Shown piece by piece: positions 6,793 through 13,425 of a stretch of DNA of 22,090 nt. The translations under genes and the position numbers were made by a program. This DNA comes from Opitutales bacterium (GTDB taxonomy: Bacteria; Verrucomicrobiota; Verrucomicrobiia; Opitutales; UBA9783): contig JAFVCI010000063.1 in the NCBI GenBank assembly GCA_017479315.1, positions 1 through 22,090 on the forward strand, in the 5' to 3' direction. Under the pieces are notes generated by a model. The model was not told where the DNA came from. It searched no databases and saw nothing but the letters and a program-made list of their open reading frames with translations. Position 1 is the first letter of the stretch. Each line of letters starts with the position of its first letter.

Positions 6793-7896
6793 TCATTTCC
6801 TCCACTGCGGCGAAAAAACTTCGTTCATTTGCAACCACGTCTGCCTTTTGTTCCAATTGCAAAAGGACGACTGATAACATCTTTTGCAGGCGGTTGCCAT
6901 TTCGATGGAATCGTTTACGGATTGCCGATATGTTTGATAATGAATGCTGTTCCACATTGCATCAAAGGGTTTATTTATATCAAAACGTTCAAACTGTACA
7001 GGAGTAGACATACAGGGACGAATATAACCGTCGGACCCCAAAAAAAAGTCGCGCCACGGTGTAAAGCAATTCTTATGTTCTTTATCTTTGGCAATATCTT
7101 CTCCCTGAATGTACGGAAGTTTTATTTGAATACCGAATTGATCTCCGAGAGCAATCGCTTCTTCAAAAACCTCACGTACTTCCTGCTGGCAATTATATAA
7201 AGTTTCGTGAGCCAAATTTTCCTGAAAAGCGGTAAAATAGACGACTTTTACTTCATCGATACCTGTGTTTTGCGCCAAACGAACCAAATCTGGCAATTCA
7301 TGAAGATTGGATTTCATCGCCGTAAAAACAAAATTGATCCAGGGATAAGACAACCGACGTTCTTTTTTGATACGTATAATCTCCCCAATGGAATGAATAA
7401 TCTTCGTAAAATCGGAACCGCGACGGATACGATTATTGGTTTCTGGTTTTGCGCCATCGATACTGACTGCAAACACATCAACACGCGTTTTGAAAATGAC
7501 ATCTTTTAACAGGTGCAGACGCATACCGTTCGTACAAAAATACTTTCTTGCATTATGTTGATCGATAACGCCAAGCATCTCGGCAAAATTCGGGTGCATG
7601 GTTGGTTCGCCCCAGCCCATCAATGTGACCTCTTCGACCGTATTCAGAAGAGGTTTGAAGTAATGAAGCCAGTCGAGATTAAAAAAAGTCGGTTTGAAAT
7701 CGGCGGCATTGCGACCGCACATGACGCAATTCAAATTGCACGCATTCGTCAATTCAAACACCAACCTTCTCGGTAGCGATCTTAACACTGTTTCATGAGC
7801 ATCAATTTCGGCGAGATTTAATTCACTGTTCTTGCGCTGTTTTTCGGTCAACGCTTTGCCTGCAAACAGGAACTTTGTTTTACTGCGAATAACCAT
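6793..7896 (-). CDS. Radical SAM protein with SPASM-type C-terminus
   Basis: The 367-residue protein carries the radical-SAM cluster motif CNLNCVMC (Cys53, Cys57, Cys60), the GGE-type motif in the form GWGEP (94-98) and a SID segment in AVSIDGAK (143-150). The C-terminal part has Cys277, Cys295, Cys337, Cys340 and Cys346 (CFTP, IRPCMS, CKRCYQSSFC), a SPASM-like pattern for auxiliary iron-sulphur clusters. Such proteins mature peptides or modify other small substrates. No precursor peptide is visible, while the partner 75 bp upstream on the same strand is a CDP-glucose synthase, so a sugar or surface-polymer role is a reasonable inference. Start ATG 7896 has no clear Shine-Dalgarno site. It ends in TGA. 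Confidence 0.85.
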   Translation of the reverse strand: MVIRSKTKFLFAGKALTEKQRKNSELNLAEIDAHETVLRSLPRRLVFELTNACNLNCVMCGRNAADFKPTFFNLDWLHYFKPLLNTVEEVTLMGWGEPTMHPNFAEMLGVIDQHNARKYFCTNGMRLHLLKDVIFKTRVDVFAVSIDGAKPETNNRIRRGSDFTKIIHSIGEIIRIKKERRLSYPWINFVFTAMKSNLHELPDLVRLAQNTGIDEVKVVYFTAFQENLAHETLYNCQQEVREVFEEAIALGDQFGIQIKLPYIQGEDIAKDKEHKNCFTPWRDFFLGSDGYIRPCMSTPVQFERFDINKPFDAMWNSIHYQTYRQSVNDSIEMATACKRCYQSSFCNWNKRQTWLQMNEVFSPQWRK

Positions 7897-7971
7897 AAGA
7901 CGATTTCAACATTTCGTGCTTGATGTCAAAAGTTTCCTTCGAAACGGAGCACCGACTGTTTATAGAACTTT

Positions 7972-8754
7972 TTAATCTTCCCACACTTTCCACGGTGCCT
8001 TTCCTCTTTTCCACAAATCTTCCAGCAGTTCTTTCTCCCGTAACGTATCCATGCATTGCCAAAAACCGTGATGAAGGTATGAATTTAATTGCCCTTTTTT
8101 TGCCAGTGTTGCCAGCGGTTTTTCTTCGAATGCCGTATCATCGCCGTCGATATAAGAAAAAACATTCGGTTCCAAAACCATAAACCCGACGTTGATCGGA
8201 ACCGCATCGTTGTCTTTTTTTTCGCGGAAAGCACGCACGGAACCATTGGGTGCAAGCGACAAAATGCCCTTAGTCTGTTCCTGCAAAACCGCTGTCAGTG
8301 TTGCCGTTTTGCCTTGTTTTTTATGGAAATCAACGAGCGTTCGGATATCGACATCACAAACACCGTCGCCGTAAGTCATCATAAACGTCTCGTCACCGAC
8401 ATATTCTCGAATACGCTTTAAACGTCCGCCCGTTGCTGTCGCATTGCCGGTATCAACGATCGTTACGCGCCACGGTTCGCAACGATGATGATGCACCGTC
8501 AGTGCGCTTTGACCGTTTGAAAAATCGAACGTCACATCACTGTTGTAAAGAAAATAATTCGAAAACCATTCCTTTATCACGTGTTGTTTGTACCCGGCGC
8601 AAACAACGAACTCATTAAAACCGTAATGCGCGTAACACTTCATGATGTGCCACAAAATCGGTTTGCCGCCGATTTCGATCATTGGTTTTGGTCGAAGGTG
8701 CGACTCTTCGGAAATGCGCGTTCCGTAACCGCCTGCCAGGAGAACGACTTTCAT
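7972..8754 (-). CDS. rfbF: Glucose-1-phosphate cytidylyltransferase
   Basis: Forms CDP-glucose from CTP and glucose-1-phosphate, the first step to CDP-3,6-dideoxyhexoses and related O-antigen sugars. The N-terminus MKVVLLAGGYGTR with RPKPMIEIGGKPILWHIMK is the nucleotidyltransferase signature. The block HHHRCEPWRVTIVDTGNATA is characteristic of RfbF rather than of RmlA or GalU. From ATG 8754 the length is 261, close to the usual 257; the frame is open to 8826, but those residues are not part of the family. GGGAA precedes the ATG. The next-step enzyme (CDP-glucose 4,6-dehydratase) is not in the window. Confidence 0.92.
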   Translation of the reverse strand: MKVVLLAGGYGTRISEESHLRPKPMIEIGGKPILWHIMKCYAHYGFNEFVVCAGYKQHVIKEWFSNYFLYNSDVTFDFSNGQSALTVHHHRCEPWRVTIVDTGNATATGGRLKRIREYVGDETFMMTYGDGVCDVDIRTLVDFHKKQGKTATLTAVLQEQTKGILSLAPNGSVRAFREKKDNDAVPINVGFMVLEPNVFSYIDGDDTAFEEKPLATLAKKGQLNSYLHHGFWQCMDTLREKELLEDLWKRGKAPWKVWED

Positions 8755-8761
8755 TGTTCCC

Positions 8762-8790
8762 ATAAAACAAGAATAATTTCGTTTTTTCAA
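8762..8790 (-). promoter_or_regulatory. Promoter of rfbF
   Basis: TTGAAA (complement of 8785-8790) and TTTTAT (complement of 8762-8767) are separated by 17 bases. The predicted +1 is 8755, one base before the rfbF ATG, so the transcript would be almost leaderless. Confidence 0.5.
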
Positions 8791-8922
8791 GTTTTTAACG
8801 GCAGTTTCCGAAGCCGTTCCGAACATTTCCGTTTTTGAAGGCGTTGATTAATCGGATTCGAAGGCGTTTAATGCGGTTATCAGAACAGTACTAATCGTTA
8901 AGAATATGGCAACAGAAATGCC

Positions 8923-8950
8923 AAAAGGGAGCCTTTCGGCTCCCTTTTTT
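8923..8950 (-). terminator. Bidirectional rho-independent terminator after groEL
   Basis: GGGAGCC-TTTC-GGCTCCC (8927-8944) with flanking AAAA and TTTTTT makes an 11-bp stem with U tracts in both directions. On the minus strand it ends the groES-groEL transcript about 75 bp beyond the groEL stop, with a GAAA tetraloop. A second short dyad, TGGCA-N7-TGCCA (8907-8923), sits beside it. Confidence 0.85.
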
Positions 8951-9020
8951 GTCTTTTTCGGTTTCTTCGCCTATCAACATCGGCAAACACAACCGATGTT
9001 TTTGCGACGTACACCCGTCC

Positions 9021-10685
9021 TTACATCATGCCGCCCATACCGCCGTCGTAACCGCCCATGCCGGGGTTCGCAGGTGCGGGCTTGTCTTCCGGAAGATCCG
9101 TGATCATGCACTCGGTCGTGAGCAACATGCCGGCAACGGAAGCCGCATTCTGCAACGCCGTACGGGTGACTTTGGTCGGGTCGACGACACCGGATTTCAC
9201 CAGATCTTCGAACTCGCCCGTCGCCACGTTGTAGCCGAAGTTGCCGCTCTCGGACAGAACTTTGCTGACGATGAGCGCGCCCTCTTCGCCGGCGTTGTCG
9301 CACAGCTGACGCAACGGAGCTTCGATGGCTTTGCGGATAATTTTAATACCCGTCGCACCGTCACAACAGCAACATTCGATGGCATCGATGGCTTTGGCAA
9401 CACGCAACAGAGCCGTTCCGCCGCCGGGACCGATACCTTCCTCGACCGCCGCGCGGGTGGCATGCAACGCATCTTCGACGCGCGCCTTCTTTTCCTTCAT
9501 TTCCGGTTCCGTGGTGGCACCGACGCGAACGACCGCCACGCCGCCGGCAAACTTCGCCAGACGTTCCTGCAGTTTCTCGCGATCATAATCCGAGGTCGAA
9601 TCTTCAATCTGTCTGCGGATCTGTTTCAGACGCGCCTGGATGGCCTGGCTGTTGCCTTTACAGGCACCGCCTTCGCAGGAACCTTCGACAATCGTCGTGT
9701 TCTCCTTGTCAATCGTGACGCGCTTTGCGGTTCCGAGGTCTTCCAGTTTAACGCTTTCGAGCTTGATACCCAAGTCTTCCGTGATGCACTTCCCGCCCGT
9801 CAGAACGGCAATGTCCTGCAACATGTCCTTGCGGCGATCGCCGAAGCCCGGCGCCTTGACGGCACACACATTCAGCGTACTGCGCAGTTTATTGACGACC
9901 AATGCCGCCAATGCCTCGCCTTCCACGTCTTCCGCGATAATCAGCAACGGCTTGCCGGTCTTGGCTACCGCCTGCAACAGCGGCAACAAATCGTTCAGAT
10001 TGCTGATCTTCTTCTCGTGAATGAGAATGTACGGGTTGTCGAGAACGCACTCCATCGATTCGGCGTTGGTGACGAAATAGGGGCTGATGTAGCCTTTGTC
10101 GAACTGCATCCCCTCCACCACGTCGAGCGTCGTTTCGATGCTCTTGTTTTCTTCGACGGTGATGGTACCGTCCTTGCCGACTTTGTCCATCGCATCGGCA
10201 ATGATGTTCCCGATTTCGGTATCGCCGTTGGCGGAAACCGTCGCCACCTGCTTAATGTCTTCGCGTCCGTTGACGGGCTTGCTGATTTTTTTCAGTTCCG
10301 CCACCGCCGTTTCGACCGCTTTGTCCATGCCGCGCTTCAAAAACGTCGGATTGCACCCGGCGGCAACGTTTTTCAAACCTTCGCGGTAAATGGCTTCCGC
10401 CAAAACCGTCGCGGTTGTGGTGCCGTCGCCCGCCTTATCGGACGTCTTTGAGGCAACCTCGCGCACCATTTGAGCCCCCATGTTCTCAAACGGATTTTTC
10501 AATTCAATTTCTTTGGCAACCGTCACACCGTCCTTCGTGATGGTCGGTGCGCCGAATTTCTTGTCAATCAGCACGTTGCGACCCTTGGGGCCGAGCGTGG
10601 TCTTGACCGCCTTTGCCAACGTCTCGACGCCCTTCAAAATGTCGCGACGCGCCTGTTCTCCGAATTTAACCTGTTTTGCCGACAT
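9021..10685 (-). CDS. groEL: Chaperonin GroEL (Hsp60) with extra cysteines
   Basis: ATP-driven folding chamber with GroES. All landmarks are present: LGPKGRNV (31-38), DGTTT (87-91), the apical domain, EEGIGPGGG (415-423), DPTKVTR (502-508) and the Gly/Met-rich tail ending GGMGGMM. The length of 554 is normal. It lies 18 bp after groES and has AAGGAAA before its ATG. Two places differ from well-known GroELs: the loop GSCEGGACKGNSQ (335-347), an insertion holding two cysteines where E. coli has about GVGEE, and four consecutive cysteines at 438-441 (IECCCCDGATG), where others carry a polar loop. Further cysteines are at 111, 213, 274, 300, 462 and 526. Confidence 0.97.
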   Translation of the reverse strand: MSAKQVKFGEQARRDILKGVETLAKAVKTTLGPKGRNVLIDKKFGAPTITKDGVTVAKEIELKNPFENMGAQMVREVASKTSDKAGDGTTTATVLAEAIYREGLKNVAAGCNPTFLKRGMDKAVETAVAELKKISKPVNGREDIKQVATVSANGDTEIGNIIADAMDKVGKDGTITVEENKSIETTLDVVEGMQFDKGYISPYFVTNAESMECVLDNPYILIHEKKISNLNDLLPLLQAVAKTGKPLLIIAEDVEGEALAALVVNKLRSTLNVCAVKAPGFGDRRKDMLQDIAVLTGGKCITEDLGIKLESVKLEDLGTAKRVTIDKENTTIVEGSCEGGACKGNSQAIQARLKQIRRQIEDSTSDYDREKLQERLAKFAGGVAVVRVGATTEPEMKEKKARVEDALHATRAAVEEGIGPGGGTALLRVAKAIDAIECCCCDGATGIKIIRKAIEAPLRQLCDNAGEEGALIVSKVLSESGNFGYNVATGEFEDLVKSGVVDPTKVTRTALQNAASVAGMLLTTECMITDLPEDKPAPANPGMGGYDGGMGGMM

Positions 10686-10703
10686 AATATAAATTTCCTT
10701 TCT

Positions 10704-11000
10704 TTATTTGATGATTCCCAACACGTCATCCTCGCGCAACAGCGTGAATTTTTCGCCGTCGAGCTTGACTTCCGTTCCGCCGTACTTGCTGATGAGAACG
10801 ATATCGCCGACCTTGACTTCAAACGGCACCTTTTTGCCGTCCTTGTCGGTTTTGCCCGTTCCCAACGCAATTACTTTCGCGTTTTGCGGCTTTTCCTTGG
10901 CGGAATCGGGAATGATAATCCCGCCCTTCACCTGTTCGTTTTCCTCCATCGGCTGCACCAAAATGCGATCGCCGATCGGTTGAATACTTGTTTGTGTCAT
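10704..11000 (-). CDS. groES: Co-chaperonin GroES (Hsp10)
   Basis: The 98-residue lid of the GroEL chamber. IQPIGDRILVQPMEENEQVKG at the N-terminus, a mobile loop in GGIIIPDSAKEKPQNAKVIA, VGDIVLISKYGGTEVKLDGE and a C-terminal DDVLGIIK are canonical. It has the best ribosome-binding site in the window, AAGGAG seven bases before the ATG. It is the first gene of the groES-groEL pair, 141 bp after dnaK on the same strand. That gap has no CIRCE repeat and no obvious terminator, so dnaK readthrough into groESL is possible. Confidence 0.97.
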   Translation of the reverse strand: MTQTSIQPIGDRILVQPMEENEQVKGGIIIPDSAKEKPQNAKVIALGTGKTDKDGKKVPFEVKVGDIVLISKYGGTEVKLDGEKFTLLREDDVLGIIK

Positions 11001-11141
11001 AGTTATCTCCTTAAAAAATTGTTTTGTTTAAAAAACTGCGGTCGCGGCGGAAACAAAGAACTTCAATCGAAAAAAATCCCTCTGTTCCCGCTTCCGTACC
11101 GCTTAACGACATTTCTGCAAACGCGTTACCCTTGTAAGTCC

Positions 11142-13100
11142 TTACTGCTTTTTCCCATCGTCGACCACTTCGAAATCGGCGTCAACCACTTTCCCTTTGT
11201 CGCCGGAAGCATTGCTGTTGTTCGGCGGCGGTGTTTGTGATGCACCCGCGTTTGAAGCGGCATCCTGCGGTTGATTGGCGTACATCGCCTGACCGATCTC
11301 CTGCAACGCCGTCATCAGTTCCGATTCCTTCGACTTTAAGGTTTCCAGGTCGGCGGATTTGTCTTCCAGCAACTTTTTAACCTCATCAATCTTCTTTTGA
11401 ATCGGCTCCTTCTTGTCGTTCGGCAATTTGTCGCCGAATTCCTTCATCTGTTTCTCGGCCTGATAGACGAAGTTATCCAGGCGGTTGTGAATTTCGATGC
11501 GCTCGCGTTCCTTCTTGTCCTGCTCGGCAAACTGTTCCGCTTCTTTGCGCAACTTTTCAACCTCGTCATCGGACAATCCGGACGAACCCGAAATCGTAAT
11601 GTTTTGATTTTTGCCTGTCGCCACGTCTTTCGCCGTCACGTGTAGAATACCGCTGGCGTCAATGTCGAAAGTGACTTCAATCTTGGGCACGCCGCGCGGT
11701 GCCATGGCAATGCCGTCCAGACGAAACATTCCGAGGGTTTTGTTGTCCTTCGCCAGCGGACGCTCTCCCTGCAATACGTGAATATCCACCGCCGTCTGAT
11801 TGTCCGCGTACGTCGAAAACGTCTGCGATTTCTTGGTCGGAATGGTCGTATTGCGATCGATCATTGGCGTCGAAATGCCGCCCGCCGTTTCAATGCTCAA
11901 TGTCAACGGCGTGACATCCAGCAACAGAATATCGCTCACATCGCCCTTTAAAACGCCGCCCTGCACCGCCGCACCGACGGCAACGACTTCATCGGGATTG
12001 ACACCTTTGTTCGGTGTTTTACCCGATAAACGCCCGGCGATGTCGACGACTTTCGGCGAACGGGTCATGCCGCCGACCAGCACCAATTCATGAATGGCGT
12101 TGGTTCCGATACCCGCATCTTTCAGACATTTCTCGAACGGCTCTCCCAAACGACCGTACAAATCGTCGCAGACCTGCTCCATCTTGGAACGCGTCAAGTG
12201 AACATTGAGGTGTTTCGGTCCCGACGCATCCGCCGTGATAAACGGTAAGTTGATATCCGTTTCCTGCGCCGACGAAAGCGCAATCTTTGCCTTTTCCGCT
12301 TCCTCCTTTAAACGTTGCCGCGCCAACGGATCCTGTCGCAGATCCATGCCGTTTTCGCGCTTAAATTCGTCGGCAAGCCAATTGATGAGGGCTTCATCCC
12401 AGTTATCGCCGCCGAGTTGCGTGTCGCCGTTGGTAGCTTTTACCTCGAAAACGCCGTCGCCGATTTCCAAAACCGAAATATCAAACGTACCGCCGCCGAG
12501 ATCGAAAACTGCGATGGTCTCGTCTTTCTTTTTGTCCAGTCCGTACGCCAAAGACGCTGCCGTCGGTTCGTTGATAATTCTCAAAACGTTCAATCCGGCA
12601 ATCGTTCCGGCATCTTTGGTCGCCTGCCGTTGCGAATCGTTGAAGTATGCCGGTACCGTAATGACCGCATCTTTAATCTCTTCGCCCAAATACGCTTCGG
12701 CGTCGGCTTTTAATTTCGCCAACACCATTGCCGAAATCTGCTCCGGCGCGAACCGTTCCGTTTTGTCGCCGACCTGACATTCAATCGCCGCATCGCCGTT
12801 TTTGCCGTCGACGACTTTGTACGGCAGGGTTTTAATAATATCCTGGACTTCGCTGAATTTACGCCCGATGAGACGCTTTGCCGAAAAAATGGTATTCTTC
12901 GGATTGGTTACGGCTTGACGTTTCGCCGCCTGACCGACCAGACGTTCGCCCGTTTTTGTAAATGCCACAATCGACGGCGTCGTGCGCGCGCCCTCGGCAT
13001 TGGGGATGACCACCGGCTCCCCGCCTTCCATCACCGACATGCAGGAATTGGTCGTTCCCAAGTCAATTCCCAAAACCTTGTTTGAAACTTTGTTGCTCAT
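11142..13100 (-). CDS. dnaK: Chaperone DnaK (Hsp70)
   Basis: ATP-dependent peptide-binding chaperone of the cytoplasm. The nucleotide-binding domain shows GIDLGTTNSC (11-20), VPAYFNDSQRQATKDAG (149-165) and DLGGGTFD (200-207). The hydrophobic linker VSDILLLDVTPLTL precedes the substrate-binding domain, and the lid ends in VVDADFEVVDDGKKQ, the usual conserved EVVDD tail. The length of 652 is slightly long for the family. The usual partners grpE and dnaJ are absent from the window; groESL follows instead. The ATG at 13100 has only AAGAAAG upstream. Upstream DNA carries a sigma-54-like -24/-12 motif and three dyads, listed separately, and no CIRCE element. Confidence 0.97.
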   Translation of the reverse strand: MSNKVSNKVLGIDLGTTNSCMSVMEGGEPVVIPNAEGARTTPSIVAFTKTGERLVGQAAKRQAVTNPKNTIFSAKRLIGRKFSEVQDIIKTLPYKVVDGKNGDAAIECQVGDKTERFAPEQISAMVLAKLKADAEAYLGEEIKDAVITVPAYFNDSQRQATKDAGTIAGLNVLRIINEPTAASLAYGLDKKKDETIAVFDLGGGTFDISVLEIGDGVFEVKATNGDTQLGGDNWDEALINWLADEFKRENGMDLRQDPLARQRLKEEAEKAKIALSSAQETDINLPFITADASGPKHLNVHLTRSKMEQVCDDLYGRLGEPFEKCLKDAGIGTNAIHELVLVGGMTRSPKVVDIAGRLSGKTPNKGVNPDEVVAVGAAVQGGVLKGDVSDILLLDVTPLTLSIETAGGISTPMIDRNTTIPTKKSQTFSTYADNQTAVDIHVLQGERPLAKDNKTLGMFRLDGIAMAPRGVPKIEVTFDIDASGILHVTAKDVATGKNQNITISGSSGLSDDEVEKLRKEAEQFAEQDKKERERIEIHNRLDNFVYQAEKQMKEFGDKLPNDKKEPIQKKIDEVKKLLEDKSADLETLKSKESELMTALQEIGQAMYANQPQDAASNAGASQTPPPNNSNASGDKGKVVDADFEVVDDGKKQ

Positions 13101-13111
13101 GCTTTCTTATT

Positions 13112-13131
13112 ACGCATAAATCATGCCAACT
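13112..13131 (-). promoter_or_regulatory. Putative sigma-54 (-24/-12) promoter of dnaK
   Basis: The minus strand reads AAGTTGGCATGATTTATGC, with GG at 13127-13126 and GC at 13115-13114, the 12-base sigma-54 spacing. It is identical to the motif before the gene at 1304 over AAGTTGGCA-GATTTATGC except for one base. The predicted +1 is near 13102, two bases from the dnaK ATG. Confidence 0.5.
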
Positions 13132-13173
13132 TGTTGAATCAGCTTCCGAAGCGGAATTAACGGAAAACATCCT

Positions 13174-13240
13174 TGTGCCGCGAGGCGGTTTTTGTGCCGT
13201 TTTGGCACAGATTTTTGACACAGTTGTGCCGGGCGGCACA
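13174..13240. promoter_or_regulatory. Three phased TGTGCC/GGCACA dyads upstream of dnaK
   Basis: TGTGCC-N5-GGCACA (13193-13209) and TGTGCC-N4-GGCACA (13225-13240) are perfect dyads. TGTGCC-N4-GGCGGT (13174-13189) is a half-matching third. Centres at 13181.5, 13201 and 13232.5 are 19.5 and 31.5 bp apart, close to two and three helical turns, so all face the same side. They lie about 80-130 bp before the predicted dnaK start, the usual place for enhancer sites of a sigma-54 activator. The regulator is unknown. Confidence 0.6.
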
Positions 13241-13297
13241 GAAGGACGTTTTTTAAAAGCCGTACGCGCAAAAATATTGTTCTTTGGCGAGGAAATA

Positions 13298-13341
13298 ATA
13301 AAAAAACGGGAATGACCCGCAACGGAGTACGCATTCCCGTT
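13298..13341 (-). terminator. Rho-independent terminator of the LRR gene
   Basis: On the minus strand AACGGGAATG (complement of 13332-13341) pairs perfectly with CATTCCCGTT (complement of 13305-13314) across a 17-base loop, and a run of seven Ts follows. It lies 85 bp beyond the stop of the LRR gene ending at 13426. Confidence 0.85.
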
Positions 13342-13425
13342 AGAAACCAAAACTTATCGAAAACAAGAATCCGGATGGCGATTTTTAAACAGTTTTCGAT
13401 ACTGGAACTTACACGAAGTATGTCC

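Noticed and set aside
8907..8923. TGGCA-N7-TGCCA as a sigma-54 promoter
   Set aside because: It points directly into the groEL terminator with no gene behind it; it is a plain inverted repeat.
8949..10451. A 500-codon plus-strand frame
   Set aside because: It is antisense to groEL, whose protein is unmistakable; the long open frame results from the codon bias of groEL.
12205..12777. A 190-codon plus-strand frame
   Set aside because: It lies antisense within dnaK and has no family features.
13171..13245. CRISPR-like repeats upstream of dnaK
   Set aside because: The repeated units are 16-17 bp dyads without spacers of constant length and number only three.
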